Assembly: GCA_012800475.1 (NCBI GenBank)
Contig: JAAZJF010000028.1
Coordinates: forward strand, 1-13,586
Reading direction: 5' to 3'
Length of the DNA: 13,586 nucleotides
Source of the DNA: Gammaproteobacteria bacterium
GTDB lineage: Bacteria > Pseudomonadota > Gammaproteobacteria > Pseudomonadales > Pseudomonadaceae
Part shown: positions 6,962-13,186 of the stretch, in pieces
Position numbering within the stretch: position 1 is the first letter of the stretch
Layout of the letters: every line of letters starts with the position of its first letter
The notes under the pieces: generated by a model
The model's database searches: none
The model's input: the letters and a program-made list of their open reading frames with translations, nothing else
What the model was told of the DNA's origin: nothing
Made by a program: the position numbers and the translations under genes

Positions 6962-7268
6962 TTTGCCAGCCGGAAACACCTAAAGCTCGAGCTAAAGTGC
7001 GCTGAATAACGTCACTGACTTCACGCTCACCACTTTCAATCATTTGCAAATAGTGCGCACTAATACCTGCGTCACGTGCAACAGCTTCAAGTGTTAATCC
7101 AGCCTGTTCGCGCAAAGATTTAAGTTCGCGTAAATTTGCTAAAGTTGGCGACTCTTGCGCAGCAGGCTTATCACGCCCAGCTTCTTTTAGCAGCTGCTGA
7201 TACTCAGCCCAAGGTAGGACTGCATATTGCGCTTTACCCTCATGAGCAATCACTTGTACATTCATCAT
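6954..7268 (-). CDS. HTH (Xre-type) regulator with antitoxin-like N-terminus
   Basis: A 104-residue protein with two parts. Residues 1-30 (MMNVQVIAHEGKAQYAVLPW and on to EYQQLL) resemble the N-terminal segment of Phd/YefM antitoxins and related regulators, where a short strand pair precedes V-L-P-x-x-E-Y. Residues about 46-100 form a Cro/C1-type helix-turn-helix: LREQAGLTLEAVARDAGIS with the following YLQMIESGER. It should bind DNA as a dimer and may repress its own operon. It is the first gene of the operon and overlaps the next gene by eight bases. No recognisable toxin follows, so a toxin-antitoxin role is not supported. A second ATG directly follows the first (7265). Confidence 0.85.
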   Translation of the reverse strand: MMNVQVIAHEGKAQYAVLPWAEYQQLLKEAGRDKPAAQESPTLANLRELKSLREQAGLTLEAVARDAGISAHYLQMIESGEREVSDVIQRTLARALGVSGWQNE

Positions 7269-7291
7269 CTTGATCCAATATCATTTAATAA

Positions 7292-7304
7292 TAGTCTTAT
7301 ACTA
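7292..7304. promoter_or_regulatory. Small inverted repeat upstream of the HTH gene, candidate operator
   Basis: TAGT (7292-7295) and ACTA (7301-7304) are inverted around CTTAT, 24 bases upstream of the HTH start. On the minus strand -10-like hexamers (TATAAG, TATTAT) overlap it, so binding there would repress. The arms are only four bases, so chance is a real alternative. Confidence 0.22.
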
Positions 7305-7384
7305 CGCCACAGTACGGCAAAACACATACTCACCGCGCTGTCAGGCTGCACGGTAGTCACGCTACACTCTCGTACATAGGCCAC

Positions 7385-7416
7385 AAAATAAAACGCCCTG
7401 CATAAGCAAGGCGTTT
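7385..7416 (-). terminator. Rho-independent terminator of the FKBP gene
   Basis: On the minus strand AAACGCC (7416-7410) and GGCGTTT (7397-7391) form a stem whose inner part can continue around an ATAA-type loop, and TATTTT follows (7390-7385). It starts 19 bases after the stop codon of the FKBP gene. Confidence 0.75.
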
Positions 7417-7435
7417 GATCTAGCACAGCGTCAAC

Positions 7436-8206
7436 TTACTCTTCGATAGTTTCAGCTGCTTGCTCCGCATCCAGATCATCTGTCTGCGCATCGTCTAACG
7501 CTTGTTCTGCAGATCCTGCAATATCCAACAACTCAACTTCAAAGACTAAGGTTGAGTTTGCTGGAATCTGTGGCGTTGGGCTTTGTGCGCCATACGCCAG
7601 TTCGCTTGGAATGTAGAACTTATATTTCTCGCCTACACTCATCAACTGTAAGCCTTCAACCCAACCTGGGATCACGCCGCCCACAGGAAACTCAACCGGC
7701 TCACCGCGCTCAACTGAGCTATCAAACACTGAACCATCAATTAACGTACCCTCGTAGTGCACGCTAACAACATCACTGACTTTAGGCTTAGCACCTTCTG
7801 CTTTAGTGACGACTTCGTACTGCAGACCTGAATCAGTGGTTTTAACGCCATCACGCTTAGCGTTATCCGCTAAGTACGCAGCACCATCTTTAGCCGCTTT
7901 ATCATTGAGTGCTGACATACGTTCTTGCGCACGTGCTTGCAAAAAGCTAAAGGCTTCCATCAACTCATCATCGCTTAAACGCTGCTCTTTTTTGCCTAAA
8001 GCATCTTCAATACCTAAAGCAACAGCTTGTGAGTCAAGATCATCCATACCTTCTTGACTGAGGTTTTTACCCATGCTCAAACCAATGCCATAAGATGCTT
8101 TTTCGGCTGGGGTTTTTAAATCAGAGCTGACCGCTGCTTTGTTGTCACAACCTGCTAATACCAAGGTGAGTACAGCAACCGAAGCCGCTAAACGATGTAA
8201 CTTCAT
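7436..8206 (-). CDS. FKBP-type peptidyl-prolyl cis-trans isomerase, lipoprotein
   Basis: A 256-residue envelope foldase of the FkpA/Mip type. A lipoprotein signal is clear: residues 6-19 are hydrophobic and end LAGC with the lipidated cysteine at 20. Residues 30-120 match the helical FKBP N-terminal dimerisation domain. Residues 125-230 are the isomerase domain, and its pocket residues are all present: Y151, F161, D162, V178, I179, W182, Y205 and F222. Their Y-F and Y-F spacings (10 and 17) equal those of FKBP12. Residues 231-256 form a strongly acidic tail. D21 follows the cysteine, which in E. coli favours inner-membrane retention. The sorting rule in pseudomonads is less strict. AAGGA lies upstream of the ATG. 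It is transcribed alone and ends at its own terminator. Confidence 0.93.
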   Translation of the reverse strand: MKLHRLAASVAVLTLVLAGCDNKAAVSSDLKTPAEKASYGIGLSMGKNLSQEGMDDLDSQAVALGIEDALGKKEQRLSDDELMEAFSFLQARAQERMSALNDKAAKDGAAYLADNAKRDGVKTTDSGLQYEVVTKAEGAKPKVSDVVSVHYEGTLIDGSVFDSSVERGEPVEFPVGGVIPGWVEGLQLMSVGEKYKFYIPSELAYGAQSPTPQIPANSTLVFEVELLDIAGSAEQALDDAQTDDLDAEQAAETIEE

Positions 8207-8325
8207 TATAATGTCCTTGCCTTATGCCTTACGGCTGATGTGGAGTACAAAGGTTCTGATGTTAACAGTCCATCCTATGCACTGGCTACCGTCTTAAGAA
8301 GCTAAACGAGCGACTAAGTTCAATA

Positions 8326-8341
8326 CTTTAGTGCCCTAAAG
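8326..8341 (-). terminator. Weak hairpin downstream of tcdA
   Basis: CTTTAG (8326-8331) and CTAAAG (8336-8341) form a perfect six-base stem around TGCC, 30 bases beyond the tcdA stop on the minus strand. Only TATT follows, so it would be a poor rho-independent terminator. It sits in the 164-base gap that must also hold the FKBP promoter, which I could not locate with confidence. Confidence 0.3.
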
Positions 8342-8370
8342 CCACCCTGCAGCAGTGCACTCCAGCGAGT

Positions 8371-9186
8371 TTATTGTGCTGGTTTCTCAGGCACCTGACG
8401 CTCAGAGGGTCGGCGTGCACCAGCGACTATTTTATCCATGGCTCGCGCCGCTGCAACCAAACCAAAGGTTGCGGTCATTGTCATAGCTGCACCAAAACCA
8501 CCGGCGCAATTGAGCTTAACCCCGTCCCCTGCAAAACTTTTGCTCTGGCACACACTGCCATCAGGATTGGGGTAGCGCAATTGCTCGGTCGAATACACGC
8601 AAGGCACACTATAGTGACGGCCAGCGGTACGCGAAAAGTTATAGTCGCTGCGCAACAAAGAACGCACCCGCGCGGCTAATGGATCATTAAAGGTTTTATT
8701 TAAATCACCCACACGGATTTGCGTAGGGTCAATTTGTCCACCTGCACCGCCGGTGGTAATAATTTGAATTTTACGCCGCTTACACCACGCTATCAGAGCG
8801 GCCTTAGCCTGTACGCTATCAATACAATCCACGACAAAATCTAAATCTTGTGTGATGTATTCAGGCAGGGTTTCTTGACTGACAAAATCAGCGACCGCAT
8901 GCACTTTACACGCCGGATTGATGGCCAATAAACGCTGCGCCATAACGTCTACTTTCGCCTGCCCAACAGTGTCTGTCAGTGTATGGGCTTGGCGGTTGAT
9001 ATTGGTGATGCAAATATCATCCAAATCAAAGAGTGATATCTCACCCACGCCCGAGCGCGCTAAAGCTTCAGCTGCCCATGAGCCCACCCCGCCAATCCCA
9101 ACCACAGCGACATGCGCTTGCTCTAAGCGTTGTAAACCTTCAATACCATATAAACGGGCAATGCCGCCAAAGCGTAAATCGTCCAT
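8371..9186 (-). CDS. tcdA: tRNA threonylcarbamoyladenosine dehydratase TcdA (CsdL)
   Basis: A 271-residue E1-like enzyme that uses ATP to cyclise t6A at position 37 of ANN-decoding tRNAs to ct6A. The N-terminal FGGIARLYG and nucleotide-binding GIGGVGSWAAEAL (30-42) are nearly the E. coli TcdA sequence. The acidic D54-x-D56-D57, N64-R65, the D120-x-x-D123 segment and TTGGAGGQIDPT (144-155) are all present, as is the C-terminal DCxxGFG-like segment (NCAGGFGAA, 226-234). Length matches the family. GAGGT lies six bases before the ATG. The usual sulfur-relay partners csdA and csdE are not next to it. It is divergent from rlmA, another RNA modification gene, which may be coincidence. Confidence 0.95.
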   Translation of the reverse strand: MDDLRFGGIARLYGIEGLQRLEQAHVAVVGIGGVGSWAAEALARSGVGEISLFDLDDICITNINRQAHTLTDTVGQAKVDVMAQRLLAINPACKVHAVADFVSQETLPEYITQDLDFVVDCIDSVQAKAALIAWCKRRKIQIITTGGAGGQIDPTQIRVGDLNKTFNDPLAARVRSLLRSDYNFSRTAGRHYSVPCVYSTEQLRYPNPDGSVCQSKSFAGDGVKLNCAGGFGAAMTMTATFGLVAAARAMDKIVAGARRPSERQVPEKPAQ

Positions 9187-9214
9187 CAGTCAACCTCAAA
9201 AAAATCGCTGCCAT

Positions 9215-9223
9215 ATTCTAGCA
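9215..9223 (-). promoter_or_regulatory. Probable extended -10 element of tcdA
   Basis: The minus strand reads TGCTAGAAT: a TGn followed by TAGAAT, five of six consensus bases. Transcription would start near 9208, about 22 bases before the ATG. The -35 region is weak, as is common for extended -10 promoters. Confidence 0.4.
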
Positions 9224-9302
9224 GTATTCCCAGCAGCGCTTACAAAACACAGGGCTTTTCACTACACTGTGTGCATCATTGACTGACATACTGAACCGAG
9301 TC

Positions 9303-9316
9303 CTGCACGAGTGCAG
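9303..9316. promoter_or_regulatory. Perfect dyad upstream of rlmA, candidate regulator site
   Basis: CTGCAC and GTGCAG are exact inverse complements separated by GA. AGT on the left and ACT on the right extend the symmetry with one unmatched base. It lies 56 bases before the rlmA ATG and just upstream of a TATATT (-10-like, 9328-9333). No named regulator is recognised. Confidence 0.3.
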
Positions 9317-9371
9317 ACTGTGTTCTGTATATTTAATACACCTTTTCATCATTTAAGGCTTGGTAACTGGC

Positions 9372-10181
9372 ATGCTTATTTGCCCCATCTGCCAATCGGC
9401 ACTGACTGCGCATGACAACAGCTTACGCTGCATTTTTGCTCACAACTTTGATCGCGCCAAACAAGGCTATATCAACCTATTGCCCGTACAGCATAAAAAC
9501 AGCCGCGCACCAGGGGACAATCCAGCCATGGTGCAAGCGCGCCGTGACTTTCTTGATACCGGTCATTACGCGCCACTAGCTGAGCGCTTTGCCACTTTAA
9601 TGCATGAACGTCAGCCGCAAAAATGGCTGGATATTGGCTGTGGCGAAGGCTATTACACTGAGCATATCGCTAAAGCCCTACCCGACAGCCAAGGCTATGC
9701 GCTGGATATTTCTCGCGAAGCCGTCAAACGCGCTTGTAAACGCAATGCCACAACCCAATGGTTGGTTGCGAGCATGGCACGCTTACCTTTAGCGTCAGGC
9801 AGCTGCCAAGCCATTGCCAGTATCTTTAGCCCTTTAGACTGGCAAGAAGCCGAGCGTGTATTGGCTCCAGGCGGCGCTTTATTACGCATGGGTCCCACCA
9901 GCGACCACTTAATTGAACTGCGCGAGCAACTCTATGATGAAGTGCGCGAGTATGATGACAGCAAGCACCTGCAATTGATCCCGCAAGGCATGCGCCAAAT
10001 TCACAGTGAAACCCTATATTTCACCATGACCTTGGATGACGCTAAAGCCCGCAGTGATCTATTAGCCATGACGCCACACGGCTGGCGCGCCAGTGCCGAC
10101 AAACGTGAAGCAGTCATCCAACAAACGCTCACCACCACCGTAGCTATTCGTTACGACTGGATCGAAAAAACGGACATCTAA
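9372..10181 (+). CDS. rlmA: 23S rRNA (guanine745-N1)-methyltransferase RlmA
   Basis: A 269-residue cytoplasmic SAM-dependent enzyme that methylates G745 (hairpin 35) of 23S rRNA. The N-terminal zinc module has C4, C7, C20 and H24, the E. coli pattern shifted by one residue. It is followed by FDRAKQGYINLLPVQHK, diagnostic of RlmA. The SAM motif is LDIGCGEGYYT (86-96) and the acidic D112 lies in LDIS. The frame opens with TTG at 9360, but AAGG is too close to that codon. The ATG at 9372 gives the family's normal N-terminus. The ribosome site is weak. It is the first gene of a run with the next two, separated from the following gene by three bases. The related TlrB/RlmA-II enzymes, which methylate G748 in Gram-positives, are a less likely alternative. 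Confidence 0.93.
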   Translation: MLICPICQSALTAHDNSLRCIFAHNFDRAKQGYINLLPVQHKNSRAPGDNPAMVQARRDFLDTGHYAPLAERFATLMHERQPQKWLDIGCGEGYYTEHIAKALPDSQGYALDISREAVKRACKRNATTQWLVASMARLPLASGSCQAIASIFSPLDWQEAERVLAPGGALLRMGPTSDHLIELREQLYDEVREYDDSKHLQLIPQGMRQIHSETLYFTMTLDDAKARSDLLAMTPHGWRASADKREAVIQQTLTTTVAIRYDWIEKTDI

Positions 10182-10184
10182 GTT

Positions 10185-10559
10185 ATGCGCCAACCTGATA
10201 TTGAAATTTACGTAAAAGATTTAGATCGCAGTCTGATCGAGGCTTGGCTCAGTTCCGCTTTGGGTGCACCTTGCCAATGGCAAGAAAAAGGTCGTGTGTC
10301 GCGCTGTGAGTGTGCTGGTATTCCTATCGTATGGTTTGAAAAAGCTGTGGGCAAATGGCACAGCCTGTTACTCGAAAGCGCCAACACGCCATGGGCAGAT
10401 GACACACAATGCGCCCAAGCTGTCGCCGCTGCATTAAACATTCAAGTGCGCTGCGCACCCGGTAGCTGGCAAGAAGCTGAGGGTGATACTCAAGCTGACA
10501 ATTGGCTCAGCGTCCATCCCGACGGCAGCGTTGAAACTATTATTTGGCACACCTCTTAA
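10185..10559 (+). CDS. Conserved-looking 124-residue protein of unknown function
   Basis: I do not recognise a characterised family. The protein is acidic, soluble and rich in tryptophan (nine by eye), with no signal peptide or membrane segment. Its composition and the phrases MRQPDIEIYVKDLDRSLIEA, SLLLESANTPWADD and CAPGSWQEAEG look like a conserved pseudomonad hypothetical, but that is recollection, not a search. The N-terminal E-I-Y-V-K-D and alternating strand/helix pattern would suit a small alpha-beta fold. It starts three bases after the rlmA stop with little ribosome site of its own, so it is probably translated with rlmA. The next gene follows after 18 bases. A link to rRNA modification is only implied by position. 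Confidence 0.82.
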   Translation: MRQPDIEIYVKDLDRSLIEAWLSSALGAPCQWQEKGRVSRCECAGIPIVWFEKAVGKWHSLLLESANTPWADDTQCAQAVAAALNIQVRCAPGSWQEAEGDTQADNWLSVHPDGSVETIIWHTS

Positions 10560-10577
10560 GCCCCTTAAGGATGCGTT

Positions 10578-11450
10578 ATGCGTTGGAAAAAAGCACGCCG
10601 CAGTGACAATGTCGTTGATCAGCGCGGTAAAAGCGCAGGTCGTGGTGTTAAAGGTTTAAGCTTAAGTGCCGTGGCCATTATTGTTGTGATCGGCCTGCTC
10701 AGTGGCCAAGATCCGATGCAAATTATCGGGCACGTCGCCACGCAAGTGATGCAACAAGGTGGCATCCAAACAGCGCCCAAGGCATCCCATACAACACCCC
10801 CGCAGGACGAGCAGACCGAGTTTGTGCGCGCTATTTTAGGTGATACTGAAGACACCTGGCGCACCCTATTTCAACAAGCTGGCCAGCGCTATAGCGACCC
10901 AACCCTAATTGTATTTACCGGCAGTGTGCGCTCAGCTTGTGGTTCGGCAAGCTCAGCAGTCGGGCCTTTCTATTGTCCGGCCGATCAACGCGTCTATTTA
11001 GATCTCACTTTCTTTAAAGAAATGGAACAACGTTTTGCCGCAACCGGTGAGTTTGCTCAAGCCTATGTGATCGCCCATGAAGTGGGACATCATGTACAAA
11101 CCCTGCTCGGAGTCACTGCCCGAGTGAATGCCGCTCGCCAACGCGGTGAAGTGGTGACCGGTGATCAAGGCCTACTGGTGCGCCAAGAATTACAAGCCGA
11201 CTGCTTAGCAGGAGTTTGGGCTCATCATGCACAGCAGCGCCATGCTTGGCTTGAGCCCGGCGACTTAGCCGATGCTTTGAATGCGGCGCGCGCCATTGGT
11301 GACGATCGCTTACAACAGCAAGCACAAGGTCATGTTGTGCCTGACTCGTTCACCCACGGTACGTCAGCGCAACGTGAACGCTGGTTTAATCGAGGTTACA
11401 CTCAAGGCACTGTCAATCAGTGCGATACCTTTACAGCTCAACGCCTTTAA
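10578..11450 (+). CDS. YpfJ-like neutral zinc metallopeptidase, membrane-anchored
   Basis: A 290-residue putative zinc protease of the YpfJ family (PF04228 type). A basic cytoplasmic start (RWKKARRSDN) leads to one membrane segment at about residues 27-42, placing the rest in the periplasm. The zinc motif HEVGH is at 167-171, followed by HVQTLLGV. E204 in QELQADCLAGVWAH is the likely third zinc ligand. The segment GSASSAVGPFYCPADQRVYLD is also family-typical. Cysteines near 122 and 134 could form a disulfide. AAGGA lies six bases before the ATG. The substrate is not known for any close homologue that I can name. It is the third gene of the rlmA run. Confidence 0.9.
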   Translation: MRWKKARRSDNVVDQRGKSAGRGVKGLSLSAVAIIVVIGLLSGQDPMQIIGHVATQVMQQGGIQTAPKASHTTPPQDEQTEFVRAILGDTEDTWRTLFQQAGQRYSDPTLIVFTGSVRSACGSASSAVGPFYCPADQRVYLDLTFFKEMEQRFAATGEFAQAYVIAHEVGHHVQTLLGVTARVNAARQRGEVVTGDQGLLVRQELQADCLAGVWAHHAQQRHAWLEPGDLADALNAARAIGDDRLQQQAQGHVVPDSFTHGTSAQRERWFNRGYTQGTVNQCDTFTAQRL

Positions 11451-11466
11451 GCCGCGAGGCTGCGGC
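11451..11466 (+). terminator. Small GC hairpin after the metallopeptidase gene
   Basis: GCCGC (11451-11455) pairs with GCGGC (11462-11466) immediately after the stop codon. No T run follows, so any termination would be partial, and the next gene 53 bases downstream may be reached by readthrough. Confidence 0.3.
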
Positions 11467-11519
11467 CTGATGCTTGCTGAGCTGATGCACACACACTTAT
11501 TTTAATCCTTGGAGAGCTT

Positions 11520-13124
11520 ATGCTTGTTATACGTTATGCGCTGTTTGCAGCCGCCTTGGTAGGGAGCTTAGTCACCCTGCAGTTGTCTCTTAACAGCCCA
11601 TGGTGGTTATTATTAAGTGCTGTTTTTGTTGCCTTAACTATAGTTGGCATCATTGATATGCGCCAAAAGCACTCAACTCTACGTCGTAACTATCCGATTG
11701 CTGCACACATTCGTTTTATTTTTGAAGAACTGCGCCCCATGTTGCGCCAATATATTGTTGAAGCGGACGACGACGAAGTGCCCTTCTCTTACGATCAACG
11801 CGCTTTAGTGTATCAGCGCGCTAAGTCTGAATTAGAAACCCGCGCCTTTGGTACCGAAAAAAACGTTTATAACACGCGCTATGAGTGGATCAATCACTCC
11901 ATCAGCCCCACTAAGCTGCATGATAATAATTTCCGCGTGGATATTGGTGGGCCAGACTGCACACAACCCTACAGCGCCAGTATCTTTAATATTTCCGCGA
12001 TGAGTTTTGGCTCACTCTCGCCTAACGCCATTCGTGCTTTGAATAAAGGGGCGCGCTTAGGCCAGTTTTACCATGACACCGGTGAAGGCTCGATCTCCAG
12101 CTACCACCGCGAACAAGGTGGCGATATGGTTTGGGAGCTGGGCTCAGGCTACTTTGGCGCACGCAATGATGACGGCACTTTCAGCCCTGAACGCTTTGCC
12201 GAACGCGCGACCCTTGAGCAAGTTAAAATGATTGAGCTTAAGCTGTCGCAAGGGGCTAAACCCGGCCATGGCGGCATGTTACCAGGTGCTAAAGTCAATG
12301 CTGAGATTGCCAGCACCCGTGGCGTACCTGAAGGCCAAGACTGCATCTCTCCCGCAGCGCATTCAGCCTTTTCCACACCTGAAGAGCTGTTGCAGTTTAT
12401 TGCTCAATTGCGTGATTTATCCGGTGGTAAACCGACAGGGTTTAAACTGGCGATTGGTCACCCGTGGGAGTGGTTTGCGATTGCTAAAGCCATGCTCAGC
12501 ACAGGTATTACTCCTGATTTTATTGTGGTCGACGGTGCTGAAGGCGGTACAGGTGCTGCACCACTTGAGTTTGCTGACCATATTGGTACACCGATGCGTG
12601 AAGGCTTAATGCTGGTTCACAACACTCTGGTGGGGCTCAATTTACGCGACAAAGTTAAAATTGGTGCTGCCGGTAAAATTATCACAGCCTTTGATATTGC
12701 CCGTACTTTAGCTTTAGGAGCGGACTGGTGTAACTCAGCACGTGGCTTTATGTTTGCACTGGGCTGCATTCAGTCACAGTCTTGCCACACCGACCGCTGC
12801 CCAACGGGCATCGCTACGCAAGATGAAAAACGCTGGAAAGGCTTGGACGTGCCAGATAAAGCGATTCGCGTGCAGCACTTCCATGCTCGCACCGTCGCCA
12901 CGTTGCGTGAACTGGTGGAAGCAGCCGGCTTACAACACCCTGACCAACTGGGTCCTGAGCATATTATTCGCCGCGTTTCACCGACGTTAGTGCGCTCGCT
13001 ATCAACGCTCTACCCCTACTTGCAGCCAGGCGACTTACTCAATCCCGACTATCAGCCTGAACACATTGTCTTCCAACGTTTCTGGCAAGGTGCTCGTGCT
13101 GAAACCTTTGCGTTTAGCCAGTAG
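11520..13124 (+). CDS. Membrane-anchored FMN/[3Fe-4S] glutamate synthase-domain protein
   Basis: A 534-residue protein made of the FMN-binding GltS synthase domain without the amidotransferase domain of GltB. Two membrane segments are visible at the start (about 5-22 and 27-45). The domain contains FNISAMSFGSLSPNAIRAL, a T-G-E-G-S-I-S-S-Y-H segment, KPGHGGMLPG and VVDGAEGGTGAAP, typical of the FMN pocket. The iron-sulfur motif C416-x5-C422-x4-C427 (CIQSQSCHTDRCPTGI) matches the [3Fe-4S] ligands of glutamate synthase. Without a glutaminase domain it cannot make ammonia from glutamine, so it may be an FMN oxidoreductase using another donor or acceptor. GGAG lies five bases before the ATG. It resembles Bacillus YerD-type proteins. 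The reaction is unknown. Confidence 0.9.
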   Translation: MLVIRYALFAAALVGSLVTLQLSLNSPWWLLLSAVFVALTIVGIIDMRQKHSTLRRNYPIAAHIRFIFEELRPMLRQYIVEADDDEVPFSYDQRALVYQRAKSELETRAFGTEKNVYNTRYEWINHSISPTKLHDNNFRVDIGGPDCTQPYSASIFNISAMSFGSLSPNAIRALNKGARLGQFYHDTGEGSISSYHREQGGDMVWELGSGYFGARNDDGTFSPERFAERATLEQVKMIELKLSQGAKPGHGGMLPGAKVNAEIASTRGVPEGQDCISPAAHSAFSTPEELLQFIAQLRDLSGGKPTGFKLAIGHPWEWFAIAKAMLSTGITPDFIVVDGAEGGTGAAPLEFADHIGTPMREGLMLVHNTLVGLNLRDKVKIGAAGKIITAFDIARTLALGADWCNSARGFMFALGCIQSQSCHTDRCPTGIATQDEKRWKGLDVPDKAIRVQHFHARTVATLRELVEAAGLQHPDQLGPEHIIRRVSPTLVRSLSTLYPYLQPGDLLNPDYQPEHIVFQRFWQGARAETFAFSQ

Positions 13125-13130
13125 CAGTAC

Positions 13131-13158
13131 AAAAAACGGCCTCTAGGGGCCGTTTTTT
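13131..13158. terminator. Strong bidirectional rho-independent terminator
   Basis: AAAAAACGGCC (13131-13141) and GGCCGTTTTTT (13148-13158) form an 11-base-pair stem around a six-base loop. The A run and T run make it work on both strands, ending the glutamate-synthase-domain gene (stop 13124, plus) and cheR (stop 13180, minus). Confidence 0.9.
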
Positions 13159-13186
13159 AGATCACTTATCTTTTCTAGATCACTTA
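13158..13186. repeat. Short direct repeat TAGATCACTTA at the end of cheR
   Basis: Identical 11-base copies lie at 13158-13168 and 13176-13186, offset by 18 bases. The right copy contains the cheR stop codon, and the left copy carries the same AAGTGA in the same reading frame, as if the gene end had been duplicated. Confidence 0.6.

Noticed and set aside
6954..7268. Toxin-antitoxin module suggested by the antitoxin-like start of the HTH protein
   Set aside because: Neither downstream product resembles a known toxin, and the third gene is a Sel1-repeat protein. The label would go beyond the evidence.
8345..8366. AGTGCACT palindrome and flanking GC-rich symmetry after tcdA considered as a terminator
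   Set aside because: The palindrome has no loop and no T run follows on the minus strand.
9325..9341. CTGTATATTTAATACAC considered as a LexA (SOS) box
   Set aside because: The right half does not give CAG at the required spacing, so it fails the CTG-N10-CAG rule. It is better read as an AT-rich promoter element.
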